Shown: piece by piece, positions 32,119 to 41,257 of the stretch
How the letters are laid out: every line of letters begins with the position of its first letter
How positions within the stretch are numbered: the first letter of the stretch is position 1
The notes under the pieces: model-generated
Told to the model about the DNA's origin: nothing
Database searches by the model: none
Seen by the model: only the letters and a program-made list of their open reading frames with translations
Made by a program: the position numbers and the translations under genes
Source: Pseudomonas sp. EpS/L25
Lineage (GTDB): Bacteria; Pseudomonadota; Gammaproteobacteria; Pseudomonadales; Pseudomonadaceae
DNA length: 64,000 nucleotides
Direction of reading: 5' to 3'
Assembly: GCF_001512295.1 (NCBI RefSeq)
Contig: NZ_LNUP01000011.1
Location: 565,781 to 629,780 of the forward strand

Positions 32119-33702
32119 TCAGGCGTGGGCCTGGCGCTGTTGTTGAGCGTGAACGCCGATCATGTCGAGGTAGAGCGAAGCGTAGGGTTTGGCGCATTCG
32201 GACCAGAAGAAGGGGCCCTGCATGGCGCGGCGACGCATGGCGAACAGCAGGTCCTGCCGCTCGAACACTCCAAGAGCGCGGTCGATGGCGCCGAGGTAGT
32301 TTTCCAGCGAGAGCGGAGTGAACAGGAAGCCCGTGGTGCCGTCTTCGATGCTGTCGGCCAGGCCACCGGTGCGGGTGGCGATCGGCAGCGAGGCGAAGCG
32401 CTGGGCATACATCTGGCTCAGGCCGCAGGGTTCGAAGCGCGAGGGCATCAGCAGGAAGTCGCTACCCGCGTACATGCGCCGGGCTTCGGTTTCGCAGAAG
32501 CCGATGTGGGCGCTGACCCGGCCCGGATAACGCAGGGCCAGGGCCCGTACCTGCCGCTCGATGTGCTGCTCGCCACAGCCGATGATCATCAGCTGGCCAC
32601 CACGGGCGACGATGTGATCGGCGGCCTGGATGGTCAGGTCGATGCCTTTCTGTTGCACCAGGCGCGAAACCACGGCGAACAGGGGGCCGTTGGACGGCTC
32701 CAGGCCGAATTCCTCGCGGATGCGCGCGGCGTTCACCGCCTTGCCTTCCCAGTCCGACTCGGTGAACTGCTGGCACAGGTGCGGATCGCTGCAGGCGCTC
32801 CAGCCGTCGTCGATGCCATTGAGCAGGCCGGTCAGCTTGCCTTCGTGTGCCTTGACCTGCAGCAGGCCTTCCAGGCCATAGCCGAATTCCGGCGTGGTGA
32901 TTTCCTGGGCGTAGGTATGGCTGACGGTGGTGATGTGGTCGGCGTAGACCAGGCCCGCCTTGAGGAAGGACACCTTGCCCCAGAACTCCAGGCCTTCCAT
33001 CTGGAACGCATGCTCGGGGATGTCCAGGTCGGCGAGCACCGAGGCCGGGAACAGCCCCTGGTAGGCCAGGTTGTGGATGGTGGTCAGGCAGGGCGTGGTC
33101 GAGCCTTTCCAGCGCAGGTAGCCAGCGGCGAGACCGGTCTGCCAGTCATTCAGGTGCAGCAGGTCGGGAACCCAGCGAATGGAGGCGTCGCCCAGGGCGA
33201 AGTCGGCGGCGGCACTGGACAGCCGGCCGAAGCGAATGTGGTTGTCCGCCCAGTCGACGTTGTCGAGATCGCCATAGGGATTGCCCTGGCGCTCGTAGAG
33301 TTCGGGGCAGATCAGGACGTAGACGACCAGGCCGTCTTCCAGATTCACGCGGCCGACGTCACAGGCGGGCATGGCGCCGCGGGCGGCGATGCGACCTACC
33401 ATCTGCATGCGATCCTTGACCGCGGCGATGACCTGGCGATAGCCCGGGATCAGCACCCGTACGTCATGGGACGCGGCGAGGGCGCGGGGTAGGGCGCCGG
33501 AGACCTCGCCCAGGCCACCAGCCTTGACGAAATCGGAAATTTCCGGGGTGACGAAGAGAATGCGCTTACGACTTTCGACGACGGAACTCAGCGTCAGCTG
33601 AGGTTCTTCCGAACGTCTGCGAGGAGTGCTGGATCTGGTGGTGCGAGTGGCAGTTTCAACGGGCTCAAGAGCCCCAAATTTCCCCACGACGGCGTTTGCC
33701 AT
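32119..33702 (-). CDS. glgA: Glycogen synthase (GT5)
   Basis: A 527-residue GT5 glycogen synthase that extends alpha-1,4-glucan from ADP- or UDP-glucose. The KAGGLGEVSGALPRAL motif (near residue 60) binds the donor, and MPSRFEPCGLSQMYA contains the conserved catalytic Glu. A 45-residue Thr/Arg-rich extension (TRTTRSSTPRRRSEEPQ) precedes the core. The ATG at 33702 is supported by GGGAG six bases upstream. A terminator lies downstream. Confidence 0.95.
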   Translation of the reverse strand: MANAVVGKFGALEPVETATRTTRSSTPRRRSEEPQLTLSSVVESRKRILFVTPEISDFVKAGGLGEVSGALPRALAASHDVRVLIPGYRQVIAAVKDRMQMVGRIAARGAMPACDVGRVNLEDGLVVYVLICPELYERQGNPYGDLDNVDWADNHIRFGRLSSAAADFALGDASIRWVPDLLHLNDWQTGLAAGYLRWKGSTTPCLTTIHNLAYQGLFPASVLADLDIPEHAFQMEGLEFWGKVSFLKAGLVYADHITTVSHTYAQEITTPEFGYGLEGLLQVKAHEGKLTGLLNGIDDGWSACSDPHLCQQFTESDWEGKAVNAARIREEFGLEPSNGPLFAVVSRLVQQKGIDLTIQAADHIVARGGQLMIIGCGEQHIERQVRALALRYPGRVSAHIGFCETEARRMYAGSDFLLMPSRFEPCGLSQMYAQRFASLPIATRTGGLADSIEDGTTGFLFTPLSLENYLGAIDRALGVFERQDLLFAMRRRAMQGPFFWSECAKPYASLYLDMIGVHAQQQRQAHA

Positions 33703-34050
33703 GGTGCGCTCCCAATGCAGCGAGTTCGAGACTGAGGTTTACCTGATTGCTTCTTTCCTGAAGCTCGATGCTTCCTGGTTCAAAAATGCCTACAGCCGAG
33801 CTGCTACAGCCTTTTTGCCGGTCACCTCTTCCGAGATGTCTGGAGTTGGGCGAGAACTGCTTCGCGAAATTCCAGATTGCTCTCGCACTGACTCACGGAC
33901 GACGTCACAAGTTTCCCGCGCGAATGTTGCCGTCTTGTTTGCCTTTGCGAGATGCGTGCCCGAATGGCCAGGGTGTCGCCGATGGACTGCGGAGACATGC
34001 CGGGGATGAACCGCTTGATCATCACCCGATCGGCGAAAATGACTGACGAT
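33703..34050. other. glgA upstream region, possible 67-codon frame
   Basis: This 348-bp gap between mscS and glgA, both minus, should contain the glgA promoter. A minus-strand frame from 34025 to 33822 could encode a 67-residue basic peptide (MMIKRFIPGMSPQSIGDTLA...). It has no recognisable domain and only a weak ribosome binding site, so I treat it as doubtful. The bases 33740-33800 are relatively AT-rich. Confidence 0.3.
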
Positions 34051-35172
34051 TCAAACTTCTGGTTGGCGGGCGACGGGCTCTTGCCTTTCGTCGGATTGTA
34101 TGGTCGGTAGGCTGTCGCGACGGCCCAGCTCGGTTCGCAGCTTGGGCAGGCAGAGCGGGAATTCGCGATTGATGAAGGTAATCAGCCGCTCGCGGACGAA
34201 ACAGCGCAGGTCCCAGTTCTTCGAAGAATCACCGGAACTCACCAGCACGCGGATCTGCATGGATTCGCTGGAGGCATCCGTCACCTGCAGCACACAGACC
34301 CGGCCATCCCACAAATGGGGCACTTCCGCGCAGGCGCGTTCCAATTCGGTGCGAATGGGCGCCAAGGGCAGGGAATAGTCAACCCAAACGAATACCGAGC
34401 CGATCAAGCTCGAGGAGGAGCGTGTCCAGTTCTGGAAGGGGGTCTCGATGAAGTACTGCAAGGGCACTACCAGGCGCCGATCGTCCCAGATGCGTACCAC
34501 CACGTAGGTGCCGGTGATCTCCTCGACGCGACCCCATTCGCCCTCGACGATCACCACGTCATCGAGTCGAATCGGTTGGGTCACGGCGATCTGCAAGCCG
34601 GCGATGAGATTGCCCAGCACCGGCCGTGCCGCGATGCCGGCCACCAACCCGGCGACCCCGGCCGAAGCCAGCAGGCTGGCGCCCACCTGGCGCACGGCGG
34701 GAAAGGTCATCAGCATCAGGGCGATGCCGATCAGCAGCACGACGAAGCTCAGGCTGCGTACCAGGACGCGATTCTGCGTCTGGATGCGGCGGGCTCGGAG
34801 ATTGTCGACCACGTCTACCGGATTGCGCAGGGCGATGGTAGCGCCCACCGCCTTCACGGCCCGCAGGCCTAGCCAAGTGAAGGCGGCGATGCTGAGCAGA
34901 CCGGTGACGTGCTGTACGGCGCGCAACAACGGCAGGGCATCGGGTGCTGAATTCCAGACACCCTGCAGCACCACGAGGGGCACCGCGAAACGCGCCGGTT
35001 TTTCCGTGTACTTCACCAGATTACGGGCGAGCAGGAAGGGGTTGGCCAGGCGGCGAATGGCGGCGAAGGCCACGGTGAGGGCGATGGCACTAATCGCCAG
35101 GGCGACCACTGCGGCGATCAGGGTGGTGACCCAGGGGGCTTGCAGCCAGCCCGTCCAGTCGATGGCCGTCAT
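34051..35172 (-). CDS. MscS-family mechanosensitive channel
   Basis: A 373-residue small-conductance mechanosensitive channel homologue. Four hydrophobic segments lie at about 15-40, 60-85, 90-115 and 145-165. The pore-lining helix (GASLLASAGVAGLVAGIAARP, near residue 170) and the beta domain (DDVVIVEGEWGRVEEITGTYVVVRIWDDRRLVVP) follow. It should release solutes on hypo-osmotic shock. The start at 35172 is chosen for GGAGGAAAG upstream; the frame extends further but without support. Its position beside trehalose genes fits osmotic stress handling. The C-terminus of about 35 residues is charged. Confidence 0.88.
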   Translation of the reverse strand: MTAIDWTGWLQAPWVTTLIAAVVALAISAIALTVAFAAIRRLANPFLLARNLVKYTEKPARFAVPLVVLQGVWNSAPDALPLLRAVQHVTGLLSIAAFTWLGLRAVKAVGATIALRNPVDVVDNLRARRIQTQNRVLVRSLSFVVLLIGIALMLMTFPAVRQVGASLLASAGVAGLVAGIAARPVLGNLIAGLQIAVTQPIRLDDVVIVEGEWGRVEEITGTYVVVRIWDDRRLVVPLQYFIETPFQNWTRSSSSLIGSVFVWVDYSLPLAPIRTELERACAEVPHLWDGRVCVLQVTDASSESMQIRVLVSSGDSSKNWDLRCFVRERLITFINREFPLCLPKLRTELGRRDSLPTIQSDERQEPVARQPEV

Positions 35173-35316
35173 GCGCTTTCCTCCAGCAGACGGCTTCCCA
35201 GGATCCGTAGAGCTGGCGCGTCGGAATCGCGGGAAGCCCTTCGAGATACCTGGTGTCCGACTGGCGGGAATTGACCCCGGTTCCCCTCCCAGACTACCCC
35301 GACCCGGGAAGCTGGA

Positions 35317-35335
35317 TGGTAATACCACCCCTATA
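35317..35335 (+). repeat. Repeat motif copy 1 (TGGTAATACCACCCCTATA)
   Basis: Copy 1 of a short sequence seen three times between 35 and 44 kb. It contains the odd palindrome TGGTA-A-TACCA followed by CCCCTATA. It lies in the 462-bp gap between mscS (minus) and the response regulator (plus), about 150 bp upstream of the mscS start. The remainder of 35173-35634 shows no gene. The palindrome resembles GntR/FadR-type operators, but this is only a similarity. Confidence 0.6.
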
Positions 35336-35634
35336 GTTTTGTTTCGAGTGTCTTCTCGTTGGTTTTTCTGCCGGCTGGCGCGGCGCAATGTCGCAGGGTG
35401 GGGCTAGGCTGGAAGGACGGATGGGCGGCGCGCAGGTAGCCTGTCCGGTGCCATAGGGCCCTTGCGCGCTACTGGGAAAAGCCGAACGCGGCGCGTTGCT
35501 GCGGACGAAGCGATGAGCCTTGAGACCCCCGCGCTGCGAGGAAACTGCCCGCGCGCCCTGGATGAGGGTAGAATTCGCGCCCCAACAAGACACGTCCTGT
35601 CGAACGGCGGACCTACGAAGATCGAGATGGATTT

Positions 35635-36006
35635 ATGAAACCAGTGGTAGTGGTCGTCGAAGACGAGAACATGTTGCTCGGGCTGATGGAGGAGGTGCTC
35701 GAAGGCGAAGGCTTCGAGGTGCGGACCTTCGGTACCGCGGATCAAGCCTGGGAACACCTGTCGAGCGCGCGACCGACCCCCGATCTGCTGATCACTGACG
35801 TCCGCATGCCCGGCGCCATCGACGGTCTCGAGCTGGCGCGGCGCGTCAAACAGCAGTTGCCCGGTCTGCCCATCATCGTCTCTTCGGGCTACTTCGAAGA
35901 GCTGCAGCCCGAGCGCGCGCCGGACATCTACTACCTGCCCAAGCCTTGGCGCTTCGATGACCTGCTGGCTGGTTGCTTCCGCTTCCTGAATCAGCGCAAG
36001 GCCTGA
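35635..36006 (+). CDS. Single-domain response regulator (REC only)
   Basis: A 123-residue receiver domain without output domain. The acidic pocket is in VVVVEDEN, the phospho-acceptor Asp in LLITDVRMPG (near residue 53), the Thr/Ser in IIVSSGY and the Lys in YLPKPW. It probably passes phosphate to or from a histidine kinase not encoded here (CheY-like or phosphorelay). No kinase gene is adjacent, so the partner is unknown. A hairpin follows at 36066. Confidence 0.9.
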   Translation: MKPVVVVVEDENMLLGLMEEVLEGEGFEVRTFGTADQAWEHLSSARPTPDLLITDVRMPGAIDGLELARRVKQQLPGLPIIVSSGYFEELQPERAPDIYYLPKPWRFDDLLAGCFRFLNQRKA

Positions 36007-36065
36007 TGTCCCTCGCGGTCCAAGGCAGGACCGCTTGCTCCAGTGTCAGCCAGAAGTGGGGCGAG

Positions 36066-36091
36066 GCCCCGCGAGCGCGAGATCGCGGGGC
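36066..36091 (+). terminator. Hairpin downstream of the response regulator
   Basis: A perfect 9-bp stem GCCCCGCGA...TCGCGGGGC with an 8-base loop lies 60 bp after the stop. The following bases are AT-rich, with TTTAGTTATTTATTTT about 15 bases later, but there is no immediate U-run. Probable terminator of the response regulator transcript. Confidence 0.5.
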
Positions 36092-36210
36092 TTAAGCTGA
36101 TTCCATTTAGTTATTTATTTTCTGATCTTTAGATCGTTTAGCTTGGCCTCCAGCTCGCGTCGCTTCGACGCGTCATGCGCTCCGATGGGCGCTAGACAAG
36201 GAGGCCTGCA

Positions 36211-37197
36211 GTGAATTCCCTCATCAAATCCCTGGTACTCGCGGTCAGCGCCTTGGCGCTGGTCGGCCCGGCCCAGGCCGCTGATCTGGTGATCGGCTAC
36301 CAGACCGGCGTCGACCCCTCCAAGGTGGCCCAGGCCGATGGCCGCTACGAGAAGGCGGTCGGTCAGCCGATCGACTGGCGGCGGTTCAACAACGGTCCGG
36401 AGGTCGTCGCCGCCCTGGCCTCCGGTGACGTACAGATCGGTAATCTCGGCTCCAGCCCCCTGGCTGCCGCCACCTCGCGCAAGCTGCCGCTGGTGACCTT
36501 CCTGGTCTCGACGCAGATCGATTCGGCCGAGGCGTTGGTGGTGCGCAATGGCAGCGGCATCGACAAGCCTGACCAACTGGTGGGCAAGACCATCGCCACC
36601 CCCTTCGTGTCCACGTCCCACTACAGCCTGCTGGGCGCCCTCAAGCACTGGGGCGTGGACCCCACCAAGGTCAAGATCGTCAACCTCAACCCCACCGAGA
36701 TCGCCGCGGCGTGGCGCCGGGGCGACATCGATGGCGCCTTCGTCTGGTCGCCCGCCCTGGGCGAGATCAAGAAGAACGGCAAGGTGCTGACCGATGCCGC
36801 CCAGGTGGGCGCCTGGGGCGCGCCCACCTTCGAGGTATGGGTCGCCCGCAAGGACTTCGCCGAGCAGCATCCCGAGATCGTCAGCCAGTTCGCCAAGGTC
36901 ACCCTCGAGGCCTTCGCCGACTACCAGGCTCACGGCAAGCAGTGGGGGCCGGCTTCGGAGCAGGCGAAGAAGATCGCCCGCCTCACCGGCGCCGACGCTG
37001 CCGACATTCCCGAGTTGCTGGCCGGCTCGCGCTACCCGGACGCCCAGGCTCAGCTCGGCCCCGAGCTGCTCGGCGGCGGTACGGCCAGGGCCATCGCCCG
37101 GACTGCGGAATTCCTCAAGGAACAGAAACGCATTCCCGCGGTGCTCGCCGACTATTCGCCCTACGTGAGCGCCGAGTACGTTCGCAGGGCGCAGTGA
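36211..37197 (+). CDS. tauA: Taurine ABC transporter substrate-binding protein
   Basis: A 328-residue periplasmic binding protein. A signal peptide (residues 1-23, ending PAQA) precedes a mature type 2 binding fold with FNNGPEVVAALASGDVQIGNLGSSP, typical of TauA/SsuA. TauA is favoured by the downstream tauD dioxygenase. The GTG start at 36211 is supported by AAGGAGG six bases upstream. It delivers taurine (or related sulfonates) to TauBC as a sulfur source. A terminator-like hairpin follows before tauB. The upstream 100 bp are AT-rich and probably hold the promoter. Confidence 0.93.
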   Translation: MNSLIKSLVLAVSALALVGPAQAADLVIGYQTGVDPSKVAQADGRYEKAVGQPIDWRRFNNGPEVVAALASGDVQIGNLGSSPLAAATSRKLPLVTFLVSTQIDSAEALVVRNGSGIDKPDQLVGKTIATPFVSTSHYSLLGALKHWGVDPTKVKIVNLNPTEIAAAWRRGDIDGAFVWSPALGEIKKNGKVLTDAAQVGAWGAPTFEVWVARKDFAEQHPEIVSQFAKVTLEAFADYQAHGKQWGPASEQAKKIARLTGADAADIPELLAGSRYPDAQAQLGPELLGGGTARAIARTAEFLKEQKRIPAVLADYSPYVSAEYVRRAQ

Positions 37198-37221
37198 TCC
37201 CCCCTCTTCACGCCACGACTC

Positions 37222-37245
37222 GCCCCTCTTCGGAGGGGCTTTTTT
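37222..37245 (+). terminator. Intrinsic terminator between tauA and tauB
   Basis: A 7-bp GC stem GCCCCTC-TTCG-GAGGGGC with a stable UUCG tetraloop is followed at once by TTTTTT. It sits inside the tau operon, 24 bp after the tauA stop and 20 bp before the tauB ATG. Partial termination here would make more binding protein than transporter, and the hairpin would protect the tauA mRNA 3' end. Confidence 0.8.
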
Positions 37246-37265
37246 CCTTTCGACAGGAGCCGGTC

Positions 37266-38054
37266 ATGAGTCGACTCAGCCTGGAACAGGCCAACCTCGC
37301 GTTCGTCCGCGCGGGCCGGACGCAGCCGATTCTGCAACATCTCGATCTTTCCATCGCCAAGGGCGCCGCCATGGTGGTGCTGGGTCCCTCCGGGTGCGGC
37401 AAGTCCAGCCTGCTCAACGTCCTCGCCGGCTTCCAGCCGCTGGATGGCGGACGGGTGCAGCTCGATGGACGCACCCTGGAAGGGCCGGGCGGAGAACGCG
37501 GGGTGGTGTTCCAGGACGATGCCCTGATGCCCTGGCTCAATGCCAGGGAGAATGTCGCCCTCGGCCTGCGTCTGCGCGGTCTGGCCCGGACCGAACGTGA
37601 GCGCAAGGCGCAGGAGATGCTGGAACTGGTGGGGCTGGGGCAGCACGGTGAACATGCCGTCGGCGAGCTGTCCGGCGGTCAGCGCCAGCGCCTCGGGCTG
37701 GCTCGTGCCCTGGCGGTGGACCCGGATTTCCTGCTGCTGGACGAGCCTTTCGGCGCCCTCGATGCCCTGACCCGAGAGCGCATGCAGGTCCTGCTGCTGC
37801 AGGTGTGGAAGCGCACCGGCAAGGGGCTGTTCCTGATCACCCACAGCGTCGACGAAGCCCTCTTCCTGGCCACCGATCTGCTGGTGCTGGATGGTCCGCC
37901 GGCACGGGTCGTCCGGCGCCTGGACGTGCCGTTCTCGCGGCGCTACCTGGCGGGCGAACCGGTCCGCGAGATCAAGGCCGATCCGCGCTTCGCCCTGTTG
38001 CGCCAGGAACTGCTCGACCTCTTCCTGCAGGAGACGCCCGACCATGTCCTCTGA
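37266..38054 (+). CDS. tauB: Taurine ABC transporter ATP-binding protein
   Basis: A 262-residue ABC ATPase with Walker A GPSGCGKSS (near 40), signature LSGGQRQRLGLARAL, Walker B LLLDEPFGALD and the switch His in LITHSVDEAL. It energises sulfonate uptake with TauC. The ATG at 37266 is preceded by AGGAGCC about six bases away. It overlaps tauC by 11 bp. Length and motifs are normal. Confidence 0.94.
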   Translation: MSRLSLEQANLAFVRAGRTQPILQHLDLSIAKGAAMVVLGPSGCGKSSLLNVLAGFQPLDGGRVQLDGRTLEGPGGERGVVFQDDALMPWLNARENVALGLRLRGLARTERERKAQEMLELVGLGQHGEHAVGELSGGQRQRLGLARALAVDPDFLLLDEPFGALDALTRERMQVLLLQVWKRTGKGLFLITHSVDEALFLATDLLVLDGPPARVVRRLDVPFSRRYLAGEPVREIKADPRFALLRQELLDLFLQETPDHVL

Positions 38055-38859
38055 AACCCTGACGACCCCAGCGCAGGGGCTGCGGGAAAAACGCCGCTTC
38101 CCGCTGGACCGCCGCCGCGTCGCTCCCCTCGGCACCCTGGCCGCCGTGGTGGCGCTCTGGTGGACCGCGACCCACCTCGGCTGGGTGGACACGCTGTTCC
38201 TGCCGTCCCCCGAGCAATTGGTCGTGGCCCTGCAGGGACTGCTCGCCGACGGCTACCTGGATGCGAGCCTCTGGCAGCACCTGGGCACCAGTCTGCTGCG
38301 GGTGCTCGCTGCGCTGCTCGCCGCCGTGCTCACCGCGGTACCCCTGGGTATCGCCATGGGGCTCAACCCGACGCTGAACGCCGCCCTGGACCCGCTCGTG
38401 GAGTTCTATCGACCGATTCCGCCGCTGGCCTATCTGCCGCTGATGGTGATCTGGTTCGGCATCGGCGAGCTGTCCAAGGTGCTGCTGATCTATCTCGCGC
38501 TGTTCGCACCGCTGCTGATAGCCACCGTAGGCGGGGTGCGCCGGGTCGATCGTGCCCGCATCCAGGCCGTGCGTTGCCTGGGCGCCTCGAAAGGGCAGGT
38601 GGTACGCCACGTCATCCTGCCCAGTGCCTTGCCGGACATCCTCACCGGTCTAAGGATCGCGCTCGGCGTGGGCTGGTCGACGCTGGTGGCCGCCGAGCTG
38701 ATCGCCGCCAACCGTGGCCTCGGCTTCATGGTGCAGTCGGCCGCCCAGTTCATGGCCACCGACGTGGTGGTGGTAGGCATCCTATTGATCGCCAGCATCG
38801 CCCTGTCCATCGAACTCGGCTTGCGCGCCTTGCAGCGGCGCTACGCCGGCTGGAAGTGA
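38044..38859 (+). CDS. tauC: Taurine ABC transporter permease
   Basis: A 271-residue inner membrane permease of the BPD_transp_1 family with about six helices. The EAA-type loop lies at [21 protein letters not shown] (residues about 178-198), where TauB docks. The start at 38044 overlaps the tauB end. The upstream in-frame extension is within tauB and not accepted. tauD follows after 11 bp. Confidence 0.93.
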   Translation: MSSETLTTPAQGLREKRRFPLDRRRVAPLGTLAAVVALWWTATHLGWVDTLFLPSPEQLVVALQGLLADGYLDASLWQHLGTSLLRVLAALLAAVLTAVPLGIAMGLNPTLNAALDPLVEFYRPIPPLAYLPLMVIWFGIGELSKVLLIYLALFAPLLIATVGGVRRVDRARIQAVRCLGASKGQVVRHVILPSALPDILTGLRIALGVGWSTLVAAELIAANRGLGFMVQSAAQFMATDVVVVGILLIASIALSIELGLRALQRRYAGWK

Positions 38860-38870
38860 GGAACAGCCAG

Positions 38871-39722
38871 ATGACCATTACCTTCGAACGTCTCAGTCCG
38901 GCACTGGGCGCCCGTGTCCACGGTCTGGATCTGCGCGAGCCCCTGACCGCCGCGAGTCACGCGGCGCTGCACCAGGGGTTGTTGGAACATCAGGTGCTGT
39001 TCCTGCGCGACCAATTGCTCACACCGCGCCAGCAGCGGGACGCGGCCGCGCATTTCGGCGACCTGCACATCCATCCGATCTATCCCAAACACCCCGAGCA
39101 GCCGGAAATCCTGGTACTGGACACCGAACTCAACGACCTGCGCGACAATGCCCTCTGGCACACCGACGTCAGCTTCATCCAGACGCCGCCGCTGGGCTCG
39201 CTGCTCAGTGCCCGGCGGTTGCCGCCCTATGGCGGCGATACCCTCTGGGCCAGCAACTCGGCGGCCTACGCCGCGTTGTCCGCGCCTATCCGCGAGCTGC
39301 TCGATGGCCTGAGTGCCTGGCACGACCTGAGCAAATCCTTTCCGCTGGAACGTTTCGGCCAGACTCCGGACGCGCTGGAACGCTTCAATGCGGCGCGCGC
39401 GGCCAATCCGCCGGTACGCCATCCGGTGGTACGGGTACATCCGGAAACCGGGGTGAAAGGGTTGTTCGTCAGCGAGGGCTTCACCACCCGCATCGTCGAG
39501 CTGGGGGAGAGCGAGAGCGATGCCCTGTTGCGGCTGCTGTTCGCCCATGCCGCGCGGCCGGAATTCCAGGTGCGCTGGCAGTGGCAGGTGGGGGATCTGG
39601 CCTTCTGGGACAATCGCATCACCCAGCACTACGCCTGTGACGACTATCGCCCCCGGCGACGCGTGATGCACCGGGCGACCATCCTCGGTGATCGGCCGCG
39701 AGGACCGCGAGAGGCGATCTGA
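38871..39722 (+). CDS. tauD: Taurine dioxygenase
   Basis: A 283-residue Fe(II)/2-oxoglutarate dioxygenase that converts taurine to sulfite and aminoacetaldehyde, freeing sulfur. The metal triad is visible as WHTD (His, Asp near residue 95) and the distal His in RVMHRATI (near 265); the following Arg binds 2-oxoglutarate. GAGG precedes the ATG at 38871. Last gene of tauABCD. Confidence 0.94.
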   Translation: MTITFERLSPALGARVHGLDLREPLTAASHAALHQGLLEHQVLFLRDQLLTPRQQRDAAAHFGDLHIHPIYPKHPEQPEILVLDTELNDLRDNALWHTDVSFIQTPPLGSLLSARRLPPYGGDTLWASNSAAYAALSAPIRELLDGLSAWHDLSKSFPLERFGQTPDALERFNAARAANPPVRHPVVRVHPETGVKGLFVSEGFTTRIVELGESESDALLRLLFAHAARPEFQVRWQWQVGDLAFWDNRITQHYACDDYRPRRRVMHRATILGDRPRGPREAI

Positions 39723-39777
39723 AAGAAAGGACTGCCGGCACCCGGGTCGCTGACCTCGGCGCGGCTAAGGCGAGGGG

Positions 39778-39912
39778 TCAGTTGCCCAGGACGTCGACCA
39801 GGCCGAGAACGAAGAACAGCACGATGCAGACCACGGCGACCACCACGGGGATGAAGCGCGGATCCTTGATCGCCTTCCACACGACCTGACGATTGCTGCG
39901 GGACTTGTCCAT
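39778..39912 (-). CDS. 44-residue single-pass membrane protein
   Basis: A short frame encoding 44 residues: a basic N-terminus (MDKSRSNRQVVWKAIKDPRF) and one hydrophobic helix (residues 21-43, VVVAVVCIVLFFVLGLVDVL). A good ribosome binding site AGGAG lies seven bases before the ATG at 39912. The amphipathic basic start followed by one helix is typical of small inner membrane proteins. No function can be assigned. It is convergent with tauD, with 55 bp between the stops. Confidence 0.75.
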   Translation of the reverse strand: MDKSRSNRQVVWKAIKDPRFIPVVVAVVCIVLFFVLGLVDVLGN

Positions 39913-40033
39913 GACGCCACTCCTGTGCGAAAGCCTGGAAGCTTACTGCATCGGCGCTCTTGGCGAGTAGCGCCTTGGTCGGCTCTGAAGGGTGCTTCGG
40001 CGGTTGGGGCGACCGCCGCTACACCTCGGCGGC

Positions 40034-41257
40034 TCAGGCCACCCCGATCTTCCATTGGGGCGGCGGTGCGGTCCCGTTGACCGCGAAATCGCCGACGATC
40101 CGGTCCTTGTAGATGCGCGGATTGTGCGAGGCGAGGGTGCGGGCATTGCGCCAGAAGCGATCCAGCCCCTGGGGCCTCAGGGTCGCCGAGGCACCCAGGG
40201 CATCGAACAGCCGTCCGGAGGCGTCGATGATGAGATCAGTGACCACGTTCAGCGCCTGGCAGACCTCCAGCTCCGCCAGGGCTACCGCCTGATCCTCGGC
40301 GGCCTGGTCATCCGCGTGGCGCAGGTCATGCACCCGCTGCAGCGCCTCGGCGGTCTTGAGGGTGATCACCCCGGCGCAGTAGGCAGCACTGCGCACCTTG
40401 CCCACCACCTCGAGGACTTGCGGGTCCTGGCTGACCCGGTCGGCGTTGCCGATAGTGAAGGTGCGGGTGCGGGCAGCCACCGCCGCGGCGACCTCGTCAC
40501 TCATCGCACGGCCCATGCCGGCGAGGTTGGCCAGGTGGAAGACCTGGAAGAAGCCCGGTGAGTAACGGAAGCGTTCACTTACCGCCACCACGTCCTCCGG
40601 CGCTACCCGCACGTTGGTGAAGGTCGCGGTACCGCTGGCGGTGAGGGTCTGGCCAAAGCCATTCCAGTCGTCCACCACCTCCACGCCAGGGGCGTCGCGC
40701 CGCACCGTGGCCATGACGCGGTCGCCGGCGTCGTCGGTGGCGCCCACGTCGATCCAGTCGGCATACAGTGAGCCGGTGGTGTAGAACTTGGTGCCCGAGA
40801 GCAGCAGCTGGTCGCCGTCGCGCCGCAGGCGGGTACTGAATTCGGCGCGGCGGGCATCGCCCACCTCGCTGGAGGCGGGGCCGAGGGTTTCGCCGGCAGC
40901 GATGCGGGCGAACCAGCGCGTGCGGCGGGCGTCGTCGTCGCTGTTCAGCAGGCCTTCGACGAAGCCCATGTGGCCACGCAGCGCCTGGACCAGGTTGGAA
41001 TCCGCTTCACCCAGTTCGATGAGCAGGGCGAACAGCTCCGGCAGGGTGACGCCCGCGCCGCCGTGCTCGACGGGCAGGCGCAGCGCGGTGAAGCCTGAGG
41101 TCTTGAGCCAGTCCAGTTCCTCGACGGGCAGGCGACGCTGCACCTCGCGCTCGATGGCGCCGGCGCGGATGCGCTGGAACAGGGGACGAAAACGTGTCGA
41201 GAGTTCGGCATGGCGAGGGGAGGGGCCGGCGCCCCAGCCGGAGGAAATGACGGTCAT
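40034..41257 (-). CDS. SfnB-family flavin-dependent sulfur acquisition oxidoreductase
   Basis: A 407-residue acyl-CoA dehydrogenase-fold protein of the SfnB/DszC group. Features: LSGTKFYTTGSLYADWI (FMN/FAD region) and the C-terminal signature ARTLASHNPRIYKDRIVGDFA (about 375-395). These flavin monooxygenases use reduced flavin and oxygen to oxidise organosulfur compounds such as sulfones, or amines in other members. The neighbouring tauABCD supports a role under sulfate limitation. The start at 41257 fits the family N-terminus; in-frame ATGs further upstream are unsupported. The flavin reductase partner is not nearby. Confidence 0.85.
   Translation of the reverse strand: MTVISSGWGAGPSPRHAELSTRFRPLFQRIRAGAIEREVQRRLPVEELDWLKTSGFTALRLPVEHGGAGVTLPELFALLIELGEADSNLVQALRGHMGFVEGLLNSDDDARRTRWFARIAAGETLGPASSEVGDARRAEFSTRLRRDGDQLLLSGTKFYTTGSLYADWIDVGATDDAGDRVMATVRRDAPGVEVVDDWNGFGQTLTASGTATFTNVRVAPEDVVAVSERFRYSPGFFQVFHLANLAGMGRAMSDEVAAAVAARTRTFTIGNADRVSQDPQVLEVVGKVRSAAYCAGVITLKTAEALQRVHDLRHADDQAAEDQAVALAELEVCQALNVVTDLIIDASGRLFDALGASATLRPQGLDRFWRNARTLASHNPRIYKDRIVGDFAVNGTAPPPQWKIGVA

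Noticed and set aside
30790-33492. 900-codon plus-strand frame opposite treZ and glgA
   Set aside because: Shadow frame running over two real minus-strand genes and a terminator.
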